In this document: piece by piece, positions 1 to 7,974 of the stretch
Layout of the letters: the number at the start of each line of letters is the position of its first letter
How positions within the stretch are numbered: the first letter of the stretch is position 1
The notes under the pieces: model-generated
Database searches by the model: none
The model's input: only the letters and a program-made list of their open reading frames with translations
What the model was told of the DNA's origin: nothing
Assembly (NCBI GenBank): GCA_005778405.1
Contig: SXOA01000045.1
Location: forward strand, 1-35,896
DNA: 35,896 nucleotides
Reading direction: 5' to 3'
DNA from: Planctomycetaceae bacterium
Lineage (GTDB): Bacteria; Planctomycetota; Planctomycetia; Pirellulales; Pirellulaceae
Position numbers and translations under genes: made by a program

Positions 1-2
1 CC

Positions 3-683
3 ATGATGGCGTTCTTTCTGGTCATGTGGATCACCGCCCAAAATCCCGATGTGAAAAAGGCCATCGCCCACCACTTCACCGATCCCTTCGAGCCCCTCGA
101 TGGGGAAAGCGAAGCGGAATCGGGAGGCCCCCCGCAGGCCGCTGGCAAAAACCCGGTCAAGCCGTTTGCCAAGAAGCCGCACGAGGCGAACAAACGCCGC
201 AGCAAGACCGACGACCCCAACGATCCCACGGCTCAAAAATCCCGCGTCATGAAGAACCGGCAGGGGGAAAAGAGCGGCGTGGGAACGATGCTGTTCTTTG
301 ACGAGGATTCGGTCGAGCTCGACAAGCCGGCCCAAGCCCGTTTGGATGGGCTCATTCCGCAACTCGCCGGCAAGCCGCACAAAGTCGAGATTCGAGGGCA
401 TACTTCCCGCAACCCGCCGTTGGCTAAAGGGGGTTTTCAAGATGCCTGGCAAATGTCGTATGCCCGTTGCCAAGCGGTGCTGAAATATCTGACGGAGCAC
501 GGGGTTTCCGTCGAGCAGGTCCGGCTCAGTCAGGCGGGGGGCAACGAACCCCTCACCACCCGCGAGGATGCCCAGGGACAAGTTCGCAATCCGCGCGTGG
601 AAGTGATGATGCTCAATGAATGGGTGCACGACCTCGTCGGCGCTCCCCAGGAGCCGAAGCAGCCGGTCAAGGAAGTTCACTGA
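3..683 (+). CDS. motB: MotB-type flagellar stator / OmpA-family protein, 5' truncated by window edge
   Basis: This is the 3' part of a stator protein that couples ion flow to flagellar rotation and anchors to peptidoglycan. The visible start MMAFFLVMWI is the middle of the MotB transmembrane helix, so the true start lies upstream of the window. A hydrophilic, basic and probably disordered linker covers about residues 30-90. An OmpA-like peptidoglycan-binding domain follows at about 92-210, with VGTMLFFDEDS, VEIRGHTS, SYARCQAVLKYL and NPRVEVMML matching its core strands and helices. The charged residue of the ion channel cannot be checked because the sequence before the helix is missing. An unrelated OmpA protein is possible, but the MAFFLVMW helix favours MotB. 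The gene converges on the hydrolase gene with a gap of about 20 bases. Confidence 0.85.
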   Translation: MMAFFLVMWITAQNPDVKKAIAHHFTDPFEPLDGESEAESGGPPQAAGKNPVKPFAKKPHEANKRRSKTDDPNDPTAQKSRVMKNRQGEKSGVGTMLFFDEDSVELDKPAQARLDGLIPQLAGKPHKVEIRGHTSRNPPLAKGGFQDAWQMSYARCQAVLKYLTEHGVSVEQVRLSQAGGNEPLTTREDAQGQVRNPRVEVMMLNEWVHDLVGAPQEPKQPVKEVH

Positions 684-705
684 GGCGGTTTTCGCATACC
701 CGGGA

Positions 706-1620
706 CTATTTGCCCGCTGGAAGCAGTTGATGACTTTGCAACCAGCGCTCGCAAAGCCCGGTCCAACTGGAGGGGAGCTTTTCGTTCTGGCGGACGCCGA
801 AGTCGTGGTCACCCGTGGAATAGACGTGCAGCTCCGCGGAAATGCCGGCTCGCTGCAGGGCCACGTACATGACAACGCTGTTGAGGGGATCGCTGATTTT
901 GTCGTCCGAGGAATGGACGAGCAGGATCGGCGGCGTCTTGTCCGCCAGTTGAATGCTCGGAGGGACTTCGTTCGTGTCCTTCACCTTCAAGTAACCGCTG
1001 TAGCAGCAGACGGCGAAGTCCGGCCGGCAACTGGTATTGTCGACGTCGTCGATCGCTTCGTAATGCCGCTTCTCAAATCCGGCAGCAGTGGCGAGGGCCA
1101 AATGCCCTCCGGCGGAGAAGCCGACCATGCCAATGCGGCCGGGATCGATCCCCCACTCTTTCGCCCGGCTGCGGACCAAGCTGACGGCCCTTTGGGCATC
1201 GATTTGCGGACCGAGTGGCGGCTCTCCCTTGATGTCGCCGGGGCGGCGCGGACAGCGGTACTTGAGGATTATCCCCGTCAAGCCGCGGGAGTTGAGCCAG
1301 GCCGCAACCTCTTCACCTTCGAGTTCCCAAAACAAATCGTGGTATCCGCCGCCGGGGCAAATCAGCATTGCCGTTCCATTGTTCTTCTCCCGCGGCGGCG
1401 AATAGATCGTAATCGACGGTTTCGTCACATTCGTAATCAGCCGCGTCGGTCCTTTGATAATGGCGGACTGATAGATGCGGCTGTTCTCTTCTCCCTTGAT
1501 GCCGACATCGCCGGGCACTTTGCCCGGCCAGAGCTCAACAACGAGCGGCTCCGCGGCAGAAACGGAAACGGGGAGTGACGCAACCAAGAGCAAGGCAACT
1601 GGGAATAGCTTGCGTTTCAT
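706..1620 (-). CDS. Exported alpha/beta hydrolase (esterase/lipase, BD-FAE-like)
   Basis: Predicted exported serine esterase of the alpha/beta-hydrolase fold, 304 residues. The start is placed at the ATG giving MKRKLFPVALLLVASLPVSV, a good signal peptide ending near SAAEP; an upstream in-frame ATG would add 13 residues ahead of the signal peptide. MLICPGGGYH is the HGGG-like oxyanion-hole segment. The nucleophile elbow is GFSAGG with Ser169. HSSDDK supplies the acid (Asp239 or Asp240) and GDHDF the base (His272). This architecture is common in planctomycete acetyl-ester or polysaccharide esterases. The substrate cannot be read from the sequence, and no neighbouring gene indicates a pathway. 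Confidence 0.85.
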   Translation of the reverse strand: MKRKLFPVALLLVASLPVSVSAAEPLVVELWPGKVPGDVGIKGEENSRIYQSAIIKGPTRLITNVTKPSITIYSPPREKNNGTAMLICPGGGYHDLFWELEGEEVAAWLNSRGLTGIILKYRCPRRPGDIKGEPPLGPQIDAQRAVSLVRSRAKEWGIDPGRIGMVGFSAGGHLALATAAGFEKRHYEAIDDVDNTSCRPDFAVCCYSGYLKVKDTNEVPPSIQLADKTPPILLVHSSDDKISDPLNSVVMYVALQRAGISAELHVYSTGDHDFGVRQNEKLPSSWTGLCERWLQSHQLLPAGK

Positions 1621-1718
1621 ATCAAGGTTTCCGTAAAGATTATGCATGAACCAATTCATCGCCTATCGTAACTCATCTGTTGCTACAATGACTCTGGGCA
1701 AGCAACCGGAGCGGATTC

Positions 1719-2708
1719 ATGGCTGGCCGGAGATTCTTTCAGATCAGCATTCGTACGCTGCTGATTCTCACCACGCTGGTGGCGGTCGGCATGGCCTATT
1801 GGTCGCAAATTCTGCAGCGCGTGCGAGAACAAAAACTCGCGACCGCGCGAATTCTGCAACTGGGCGGTAAAGCGATAATCCGGCCGACAGGGCGGGATTG
1901 GCCGGGGGCGAATATGCTCGTCGGCGATGATTTCTTTCAGGAGGTCGTCGACGTTGATATGTACGGGACATTGGTGACGGATGCCGACCTTGAGCTCGTC
2001 GGCAAGCTACGCGGGATGAAGTCGTTGTCGTTAGAAGGTGCCGATGGCTGGAGTTCTAAGCCCTCACCGCACAATCCGCAGCAAGTCGGGTCGCAGATTT
2101 CCGGCGATGGAATTCGTCGACTCGGGATACAAAGAAACATGGAGATTGCCCGGCTCGCGCAGACTCCGATCGCCGATGAAGCACTCGAGACGATAGCCTC
2201 ATGGTCACACCTCGAAATCTTGGATATTCAGCGGACAAAGGTCACCTCCCGCGGGGTGGCTCAACTTGGCAAACTCACGCGGCTGAGTGTGCTGAATCTC
2301 CATCAGACTAAAATGGACGATGAAGTTGTCCCCACCCTTTGCCAGATGAAATCGCTGCGCGAGCTTGGAATTGTGAAAACTGCGATCTCCGGAGAGGGCT
2401 TGCTGCGGCTGCGAGAAGCGTTGCCGTCCTGCAAGATTCAAGGTGATCTGTGGGACTTAACTTCGGGCATTGACCCCAATCCCGACAGCATGCGCTGGAA
2501 GGAGATTACCCGCCCCATGTGGGCACTCAGCCGTAGCGGGGACCTGAAGCTCCTGATCCTCGCGGGCACGGCCCTGACGGACTTGCATCTCTCGGATCTG
2601 GATCGGCTAGAGAACGTTGATGTGATCGACATTCGCCGGACAAAGGTTACCAAAACTGGCGTGGAAACACTGCAACGGTTACTGCCGAAGTGCAGAATTG
2701 TCTGGTAG
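1719..2708 (+). CDS. Membrane-anchored leucine-rich-repeat protein
   Basis: The 329-residue protein has a short basic N-terminus followed by one membrane helix (IRTLLILTTLVAVGMAYW, about residues 11-28), a helix type very common in planctomycete proteins. The rest carries degenerate leucine-rich repeats: LEILDIQRTKVTSRGVAQLG, LSVLNLHQTKMDDEVVPTLC, LRELGIVKTAISGEGLLRLR and, near the end, VDVIDIRRTKVTKTGVETLQ. These resemble the cysteine-free end of the RNI/LRR-6 type. A spacer at about residues 240-275 lacks the repeat pattern. It is probably a surface or periplasmic protein-interaction module. No catalytic motif is visible and the partner is unknown. Confidence 0.75.
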   Translation: MAGRRFFQISIRTLLILTTLVAVGMAYWSQILQRVREQKLATARILQLGGKAIIRPTGRDWPGANMLVGDDFFQEVVDVDMYGTLVTDADLELVGKLRGMKSLSLEGADGWSSKPSPHNPQQVGSQISGDGIRRLGIQRNMEIARLAQTPIADEALETIASWSHLEILDIQRTKVTSRGVAQLGKLTRLSVLNLHQTKMDDEVVPTLCQMKSLRELGIVKTAISGEGLLRLREALPSCKIQGDLWDLTSGIDPNPDSMRWKEITRPMWALSRSGDLKLLILAGTALTDLHLSDLDRLENVDVIDIRRTKVTKTGVETLQRLLPKCRIVW

Positions 2709-2734
2709 GACCAGGATGCAGCGGGATTGAATTT

Positions 2735-3259
2735 TCACCCCGCCAGTCGGCTAATTCGACTGGTCACGGCTTCTTCCGCTTCGGCCGGCGTGGCGACGTA
2801 GCGATACTGCATGAGGTAAGCGTCTTCGGTGGTGTCTTCGTAAAAGTCGCGGAGCAGTGAGATCGCTCGAAAGCCCATTTCGCGAAAGAAGAGCTGAGCA
2901 CTGAGGTTGGTTTCCCGCACCTCCAGCATAATTTTGTTCCGCCGCTGCGGCGAAAGCTTGCTGACCAGCTTGCGGAGCATCTGCTCCCCGACCCGCCGCC
3001 GCTGCAAATCGCGGTGGACCGCGAAGTTCAAAATGTGCAGCCGGTTGCGGTGCAGCTCATAGATCATGAAGCCGATGACCCGCTCGTGGTGCTCGGCAAC
3101 CATTCCGATGCAGTTCCGTTGCCGCAGACAACGAACAAAGTCCTCCTCGGACCAGGGGAACTCAAAGGACTGCCCTTCGATGGCCAGCACTTCGGGCATA
3201 TCGCGGCGGATCATCCAGCGGATGTGTACCGGAACCTGGAGTTTTGGCGAGCCGATCAT
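2735..3259 (-). CDS. rimI: RimI-type GNAT N-acetyltransferase
   Basis: A 174-residue GNAT-fold acetyltransferase, most like ribosomal-protein S18 alanine N-acetyltransferase. IRRDMPEVLAIEGQSFEFPW is the typical RimI opening. HILNFAVHRDLQRRRVGEQM holds beta4 and the acetyl-CoA pyrophosphate loop (Q-R-R-R-V-G). EVRETNLSAQLFFREMGF with a following DFYEDTTEDAYLM matches the RimI C-terminal signature. The start is chosen at MIGSPK because a GAGGA sequence lies about 9 bases before it; a second ATG five codons upstream is possible. Acetyl-CoA is the expected donor. The gene is convergent with the LRR gene and divergent from the propeller lipoprotein gene. Confidence 0.85.
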   Translation of the reverse strand: MIGSPKLQVPVHIRWMIRRDMPEVLAIEGQSFEFPWSEEDFVRCLRQRNCIGMVAEHHERVIGFMIYELHRNRLHILNFAVHRDLQRRRVGEQMLRKLVSKLSPQRRNKIMLEVRETNLSAQLFFREMGFRAISLLRDFYEDTTEDAYLMQYRYVATPAEAEEAVTSRISRLAG

Positions 3260-3274
3260 GCGTCGTTCCTCCAT

Positions 3275-3508
3275 GAGAACCTGTCCTTGCTAGCGTCCTG
3301 CGGCGAGGGGTTCAAGCAACCATAAAGTCGCTCAAGGGGGCGTAACATACCGTAGAGGGAAAAAAATGCCAAGATGAACCAAGGGGCAGTTTTTCAGCCG
3401 TAACGCCATTTTACGGCCCAATCGCTCCCCCGTCTGTAACCTCCTGTTTTCAGCGGGTAGGATCGACTGTTCCCAAACACGGACTACCGCACTGCCAGGA
3501 CCGACCTC
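3275..3508. promoter_or_regulatory. Divergent intergenic region with a 7-bp hairpin
   Basis: This 234-base gap separates divergent rimI and the PQQ-propeller gene and so should hold both promoters. A perfect 7-bp inverted repeat GCCGTAA / TTACGGC with a 7-base loop lies at 3397-3417. It is not followed by a T-run, so an operator or a structured leader is more likely than an intrinsic terminator. No convincing -35/-10 pair was found. Confidence 0.3.
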
Positions 3509-4843
3509 ATGAACCGATTTTGCTTGCTGACTCTTGGACTGACTTCCATCGCTCTTGTTTTCGGCTGCGGCGGACGAACCGCGGAGGCCCAGCCGGCCAC
3601 GCGATCCGCCAAGACGGCCAAGGCAAACACGAAAGCCCCGGCGGCTTCCAATCAGGAATGGTCTTGCTTCCGCGGGCCGACAGGGATGGGGACGAGCGAC
3701 GCTAAGGGACTGCCGGAGGCCTGGAGCCTGGACGAAAACATTGCTTGGAAAGTGAGTCTTCCTGGTCCGGGAGCGTCGAGCCCCGTGGTCTTCGGCGATA
3801 GGATTTACATCACCTGTTACACGGGGTTCTTCGTCCCTGGTGAAGAAGGGAGCAAGGAGAAGCTCAAGCGGCACCTTATCGCCCTTGATCGTAAGACCGG
3901 CAAAACGATCTGGGACGAAGGCATCGCCGCAAAGCTGCCGGAAGAGGACAAGATCCGCGACCACGGCTTCGCGGCCAGCACGCCGGCCGTCGATGCCGAC
4001 CGAATCTACACGTTCCACGGCAAGACCGGCGTCATCGCCTTCGATCATGACGGCAAAAAGCTCTGGGAAGCGGACGTCGGCTCGCGGACGAATGGTTGGG
4101 GCTCGGCGGCTTCGCCCGTTCTGTGGAAGGATCTGGTCTTTATCAACGCCAGCGTGGAAAGCGATTCGCTGGTCGCACTGGACCGCAAAACTGGCCAGGA
4201 AAAATGGCGGGCCAAGGGGATTAAGGAATCCTGGAGCACTCCGGTGGTTGTCACGGCCCAGTCCGGGCGCGAGGAACTGGTCGTCCCCACGCAAGGGAAA
4301 GTCATGGCCTTCGTCCCGGCAACCGGCAAGGCATTGTGGACCTGCAAGATCGACAATCCCTGGTACATGGTTCCCAGCGTGGTGGCCGACAAAGGGATAG
4401 TCTATTGCCTCGGCGGACGGAGCGAATTTACGGGCATGGCGGTCAAGGCCGGCGGCGAAGGTGATGTGACCAGCACGCACCGCCTCTGGACCAGCCAGAA
4501 AGGCTCCAATGTTTCCTCGCCGATTTACCTCGATGGGTATCTCTACTGGATGCACGATTCAAGGGGCTTGGCCTATTGCGCCAAGGCGGACACGGGAGAA
4601 GTGGTCTATGAACAGACCCTGAACCGAGCCGAGTCATCCTATTCTTCCGCCCTGCTCGCCAATGGCAAGTTGTATTATCTGACCCGAAACGGCAAGACAT
4701 TCGTCATTGCCGCCAAGCCGGAGTTCGAACAGATTGCCGCCAACGAACTGCGGGATCGAAGCACTTTCAACGGCAGCCCGACCCCCGATGGCAACCGGCT
4801 CTTGATCCGCTCGGACAAGTTCCTGTACTGCATTGGAAAATAA
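3509..4843 (+). CDS. PQQ-like beta-propeller repeat lipoprotein
   Basis: The 444-residue exported protein has a lipoprotein signal (MNRFCLLTLGLTSIALVFGC, with LVFGC as lipobox), a low-complexity Ala/Lys/Thr linker to about residue 45, then a beta-propeller. WSCFRGPTGMGTS is the planctomycete WPxFRGPxGxG opener. The propeller blades repeat an AxDxxTGxxxW motif: ALDRKTGKTIWDEG, AFDHDGKKLWEA, ALDRKTGQEKWRAK and AFVPATGKALWTCK. The PQQ-dehydrogenase active-site residues are not evident, so this is a propeller of the BamB/PQQ-like family rather than a proven quinoprotein enzyme. Such proteins are abundant in Planctomycetes and mostly uncharacterised. Confidence 0.85.
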   Translation: MNRFCLLTLGLTSIALVFGCGGRTAEAQPATRSAKTAKANTKAPAASNQEWSCFRGPTGMGTSDAKGLPEAWSLDENIAWKVSLPGPGASSPVVFGDRIYITCYTGFFVPGEEGSKEKLKRHLIALDRKTGKTIWDEGIAAKLPEEDKIRDHGFAASTPAVDADRIYTFHGKTGVIAFDHDGKKLWEADVGSRTNGWGSAASPVLWKDLVFINASVESDSLVALDRKTGQEKWRAKGIKESWSTPVVVTAQSGREELVVPTQGKVMAFVPATGKALWTCKIDNPWYMVPSVVADKGIVYCLGGRSEFTGMAVKAGGEGDVTSTHRLWTSQKGSNVSSPIYLDGYLYWMHDSRGLAYCAKADTGEVVYEQTLNRAESSYSSALLANGKLYYLTRNGKTFVIAAKPEFEQIAANELRDRSTFNGSPTPDGNRLLIRSDKFLYCIGK

Positions 4844-4850
4844 GAGCCGC

Positions 4851-5249
4851 ATGCCACCGCTCGAAATCCTGGAAACGTGCCTCTGCGTGGACGACCTGAC
4901 CGCGGCAGAAAAGTTCTATTCCGAGGTACTGGGGCTAACGGTCCATAGCCGGCAGACCGGACGGCACGTCTTTTTTCGTTGTGGCCGGGGGATGTTGCTG
5001 CTCTTCAACCCGGAGCAAAGCCGCCTCCCCGGCGACATTCCGGCCCACGGAACCCACGGCGCGGGGCACGTCGCGTTTTCCGCGGATGAAGCGGAACTGC
5101 CCGCGTGGCGAATGCACCTGGAAGGTCACGGCGTCGCTATCGAAAGACTTCACTCCTGGCCAGGGGGCGGACACTCGCTCTATTTTCGCGACCCGGCGGG
5201 GAACAGTTTGGAGCTGGCGACTCCGAGGATTTGGGAAGGTAAGGAATGA
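4851..5249 (+). CDS. VOC-fold (glyoxalase/bleomycin-resistance) protein
   Basis: A 132-residue vicinal-oxygen-chelate protein. ETCLCVDDLTAAEKFYSEVL is the first beta-alpha-beta module with the expected AxxFYxxVLGL. GHVAFSADEAELPAWRMHLE and SLYFRDPAGNSLELATP form the second, the latter carrying the DPxGNxLEL metal-ligand Glu. The other possible metal ligands are His in GAGHVAF and Glu near the N-terminus. The ATG at 4851 is preferred; a TTG at 4833 would overlap the propeller stop codon. The short distance to the propeller gene suggests co-transcription. Its stop codon TGA lies inside the left arm of the hairpin repeat at 5243-5330. Substrate unknown. Confidence 0.8.
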   Translation: MPPLEILETCLCVDDLTAAEKFYSEVLGLTVHSRQTGRHVFFRCGRGMLLLFNPEQSRLPGDIPAHGTHGAGHVAFSADEAELPAWRMHLEGHGVAIERLHSWPGGGHSLYFRDPAGNSLELATPRIWEGKE

Positions 5250-5330
5250 CGAATTCCGAATGGCGAATGAATGCAAAGCAACAGTTTTCCCTCTTCTGCA
5301 TTCGTCATTCGAATTTCGTCATTTGCCCTA
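5243..5330. repeat. Convergent-junction hairpin repeat, copy A
   Basis: Imperfect inverted repeat. The left arm (about 5243-5275) contains GGAATGACGAATTCCGAA. The right arm (about 5298-5330) contains TGCATTCGTCATTCGAATTT. Most positions pair, around a loop of about 22 bases. It fills the gap between the convergent VOC gene and the Tat-exported gene, and CTACGG at its right edge supplies the TAG stop of the minus-strand gene. A related element sits at 18320-18407. It could act as a bidirectional terminator. Confidence 0.7.
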
Positions 5331-6611
5331 CGGGTTACCCACAATCGGCCCCCGAAAGAAGCCGCTACTCTTGGGGGCCTGGTAGGCGATTTTCAGTGCC
5401 GGGCTGCTGACCGGTTTGCTGCCGTCCTTGAGCGAGTGCAGCGCTAAATCCAAGATGGTCGAGGTCAAAAGCGTGCGCTGCACGGGATAGGGTGCCTTGC
5501 CGCCGCTGAGGAAGAATTGCTCGATGTTCCAGGTCAGTGGGTCGAAGAAACGGGCTCCGGGCGGGGAGGGAAGGAAGAAGCAACTGGAAACGGGCTCTTT
5601 CGCTCCTTTCACGCTTCCTGCAAAAGCGAAGTCGGAGACTTGCTCGATGAGGTTCAGGACGGTTCCCTTGGTGCCGTCGGCGTATTCGATCAGGATGGCG
5701 ACGGGTTTGAGCACATTTTCGCGGATGGGACCGACGTTATGACTCGGGCAGCGGGCGAGGGCCGCTTCGAGAAGTTTCCAGGACCAGCGCCCTTCGTCAC
5801 CGGCTTTCCAGACGGCGTCCCCTTCCAGGAGGATGACTGTTTTGACGCCCGTTTCGCCGCCGGCCCGCCGCTCCAACATGCATTGCAGTGTTTCCAAGGC
5901 GTGGATGAGATAGATTTCCTGCGCCCCCCGGTCAAAACCATAACTGACCAGCCCCTCGGTGAACGGCGTTCCCAGCGGCGGCTCAATTTCCGGCTGCCGC
6001 CAGGTGACGGGGAGAGATGAGCCGGCCATCAGGCCAAAGCTGACCTTGTCCGCGGTGGCAACCATCTCGGCGGCCCGCTGGTGGTCGTAGGAAAGGTGTT
6101 TGTCGACAAAGACCGGCACGCCCCGGCCGCTTTTGCGAAAAACCTCCACGATTTCCTGAAATCGCTCGTAACGCGGGTAGAGGACCTGACCAAGTTCATT
6201 CGTCTTGTAGTCGCCGTGCTCAATGATGAGCAGCACGGCGTCCACGTCCAACTTTTCCCCGCCGAGGGTCTCCGCCACGGTCTTACAGAGCTGAATTCCA
6301 TGCGTTTTGCAGAATGCCGGTCCCAGGTCATCCGCCGGGGCCTGGTCGTTGTACATCCGCACCACCTCAAACGGCGGCTGATGATGAAAGCCGTCCTTGC
6401 GATAGCCATGAACAAACCGGCCGACAATGTGATACGCGTGCGAACGGAGACGGAAAATGGAGTTCACTGCGGCCACACGGAGCTTTTTGCCGGGGAGAGG
6501 CTTTGTTTCGTCCGCCCCAACGACGTTGCCTCCCAGATAACCCATCAGAGCCGCAGCAGAGCTTGCTGCCAGGATTTCACGGCGAGAAAACTTCCCATCG
6601 AGATTCAACAT
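5328..6611 (-). CDS. Tat-exported orphan protein
   Basis: The 427-residue protein begins with a twin-arginine signal (FSRREILAASSAAALMGYLG), so it is probably folded with a cofactor or complexed in the cytoplasm before export. The mature part has no motif that I can assign with certainty. KLRVAAVNSIFRLRSHAYHI opens it, and AVLLIIEHGDYKTNELGQVL and GVPVFVDKHLSYDH look like strands of an alpha/beta fold, faintly recalling Gfo/Idh/MocA oxidoreductases that are often Tat-exported in planctomycetes. I see no clear GxGxxG nucleotide site. GGAGAG lies 9 bases before the ATG. The leader upstream contains a short tandem repeat at 6629-6669. Confidence 0.75.
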   Translation of the reverse strand: MLNLDGKFSRREILAASSAAALMGYLGGNVVGADETKPLPGKKLRVAAVNSIFRLRSHAYHIVGRFVHGYRKDGFHHQPPFEVVRMYNDQAPADDLGPAFCKTHGIQLCKTVAETLGGEKLDVDAVLLIIEHGDYKTNELGQVLYPRYERFQEIVEVFRKSGRGVPVFVDKHLSYDHQRAAEMVATADKVSFGLMAGSSLPVTWRQPEIEPPLGTPFTEGLVSYGFDRGAQEIYLIHALETLQCMLERRAGGETGVKTVILLEGDAVWKAGDEGRWSWKLLEAALARCPSHNVGPIRENVLKPVAILIEYADGTKGTVLNLIEQVSDFAFAGSVKGAKEPVSSCFFLPSPPGARFFDPLTWNIEQFFLSGGKAPYPVQRTLLTSTILDLALHSLKDGSKPVSSPALKIAYQAPKSSGFFRGPIVGNP

Positions 6612-6628
6612 GGACTTGCTCTCCGCTT

Positions 6629-6669
6629 TTTACCTCTGCATCCCTCCGCGTCCTCCGCGGTGATCACGT
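6629..6669 (-). repeat. Short tandem CGCGGAGGA-like repeat in the leader of the Tat-exported gene
   Basis: On the minus strand three consecutive units read CCGCGGAGGA, CGCGGAGGGA and TGCAGAGG. The repeat lies about 20-60 bases before the ATG of the Tat-exported protein gene. On the plus strand it reads as SASLRVLRG, a peptide I associate with spurious translations of dispersed intergenic repeats. Each unit contains a GGAGG core that resembles a ribosome-binding site. Confidence 0.5.
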
Positions 6670-6848
6670 CCTCAACCTACTGACCCGCGCGCCTCCATTC
6701 AACTCGGCATGACATCTTCGCAAGATTCCCGGCAAATCTCTGGCAAAAACGCCGCTGCGCGGTTGCCATTTTTTTGCAAACTGCGTACTATGCCGCCGGT
6801 CGACCTTCTCTACCCGAACCTTCGCCCTTCCGGCGAGTCCCTGGCTGC

Positions 6849-7781
6849 ATGAAGCTGCACCGTTTTGACGAACAATTCGCGCTGTTCATCGACCTGGGCC
6901 TGTCCAGGTGCCGGGCCAGCGGCGGCAGCGCGCTGTTCCTAATGCTCTCCGGCCCCACGGAATGGGATCAGCTCAAGGCCAAGGCGGACGGCATGAAGGT
7001 GGTGGTTGCGGCGGACGATCCAGCCGATCTGGCCGGGGCGGAAGAAGCAGGGCTGCTCGCGTTGCCGCTGGACCTTTCCGAAGCCCCCGTGATCGAGCGG
7101 CTGACACAAGCCCTGCTGCGAGGCGTGGCCCGGGAATTCCTCACCCCTGGCGACGCCGTCGTCGTGATGTACAGCGGATTCGAAGCGGACACGCTCGATT
7201 CCATCAGCTTCATCCGACTGGATGAACATCTTGGCCGCCTCACCGCGCGGGATCTTCGGCAGCTCGAAACCAGCGTGCCGCTGGAGACTCTGAAGACGGT
7301 TGTCGACCTGGCCGTGGAAATCGGCCGAGAAGGACGAGAAGGGAAGGCGGTGGGGACCATGTTCGTGGTGGGGGATACCCGCCGCGTGCTCACACATTGT
7401 CAGCCCGCCGGGTTCGACCCCGTGAAGGGTTATCCCCGCAGCGAACGAGACTTACACGACCCGCGGGTCCGCGAAGCCATCAAGGAGGTCGGTACGCTGG
7501 ACGGCGCGTTCATCGTCTCCGCCGAAGGGATTGTGGAAAAAGCCGCCCAACTGGTGGACGCCCCCTACGCCAACCTCACGCTCTCCAAAGGTCTCGGTTC
7601 GCGGCATTGGGCCGGCGCAGCCATCAGCAAGGTCACGCACGCGATCGCCGTCGTCGTCAGCCAGTCCAGCGGGACGGTACGCATCTTCCAGAACGGCGAC
7701 GTGATGCTGCGCATTGAGCCCTTCCGCCAGGCCATGAAATGGCGCGACTTTGAGTACGAACGGCCGGGCGAAGAAGGGTAG
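6849..7781 (+). CDS. Diadenylate cyclase (DisA_N/DAC domain) protein
   Basis: A 310-residue cytosolic protein whose C-terminal third matches the DAC domain that makes cyclic di-AMP from two ATP. TLDGAFIVSAEG carries the DGA motif (Asp218-Gly-Ala), and LSKGLGSRHWAGAAIS carries the second motif as Arg252-His-Trp rather than the usual RHR. AVVVSQSSGTVRIFQNG follows as the terminal strands. The N-terminal 190 residues (VVVAADDPADLAGAEEAGLL and GDAVVVMYSGFEADTLDSIS) form an alpha/beta domain with a pyruvate-kinase-like look, as found in archaeal and other non-DisA DAC proteins. The start is set at MKLHRFDEQF; an upstream alternative adds 25 unlikely residues. No DNA-binding HhH domain is present, so it is not DisA itself. 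Confidence 0.8.
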   Translation: MKLHRFDEQFALFIDLGLSRCRASGGSALFLMLSGPTEWDQLKAKADGMKVVVAADDPADLAGAEEAGLLALPLDLSEAPVIERLTQALLRGVAREFLTPGDAVVVMYSGFEADTLDSISFIRLDEHLGRLTARDLRQLETSVPLETLKTVVDLAVEIGREGREGKAVGTMFVVGDTRRVLTHCQPAGFDPVKGYPRSERDLHDPRVREAIKEVGTLDGAFIVSAEGIVEKAAQLVDAPYANLTLSKGLGSRHWAGAAISKVTHAIAVVVSQSSGTVRIFQNGDVMLRIEPFRQAMKWRDFEYERPGEEG

Positions 7782-7785
7782 AGAG

Positions 7786-7974
7786 TTACTTCTGCACTCG
7801 CCCTTCATACACGTGCTGCCCTTTGAACGGCGGCAGAGCGCGGTGCATGACGACCGGACCTCGGCGGGAGTGCACGACGTAATCCTTGCCGTCGCGGTTG
7901 ACGCCGTATTGCCGGGCCTGGGCCGCGAGTGGGAGGCCGATGAAGAGGAGCAGCGAAAGGATGTGTCGGATCAT
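7786..7974 (-). CDS. Short exported protein, 62 residues
   Basis: The protein MIRHILSLLLFIGLPLAAQA begins with a clear signal peptide, leaving a mature peptide of about 42 residues, basic and rich in Val, His and Arg (QYGVNRDGKDYVVHSRRGPV then VMHRALPPFKGQHVYEGRVQ). No cysteine or known motif is present. The start is placed at this ATG because the upstream in-frame extension to 8109 has no export signal and non-protein-like composition. It converges on the cyclase gene with only 4 bases between stop codons. I do not recognise the family. Confidence 0.6.
   Translation of the reverse strand: MIRHILSLLLFIGLPLAAQARQYGVNRDGKDYVVHSRRGPVVMHRALPPFKGQHVYEGRVQK

Noticed and set aside
616..1578. 320-residue plus-strand frame opposite the hydrolase gene
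   Set aside because: Antisense to the hydrolase with its catalytic triad; residues look like an antisense shadow.
3332..4555. 407-residue minus-strand frame opposite the propeller gene
   Set aside because: Antisense to a gene with lipobox and blade repeats; no domain seen.
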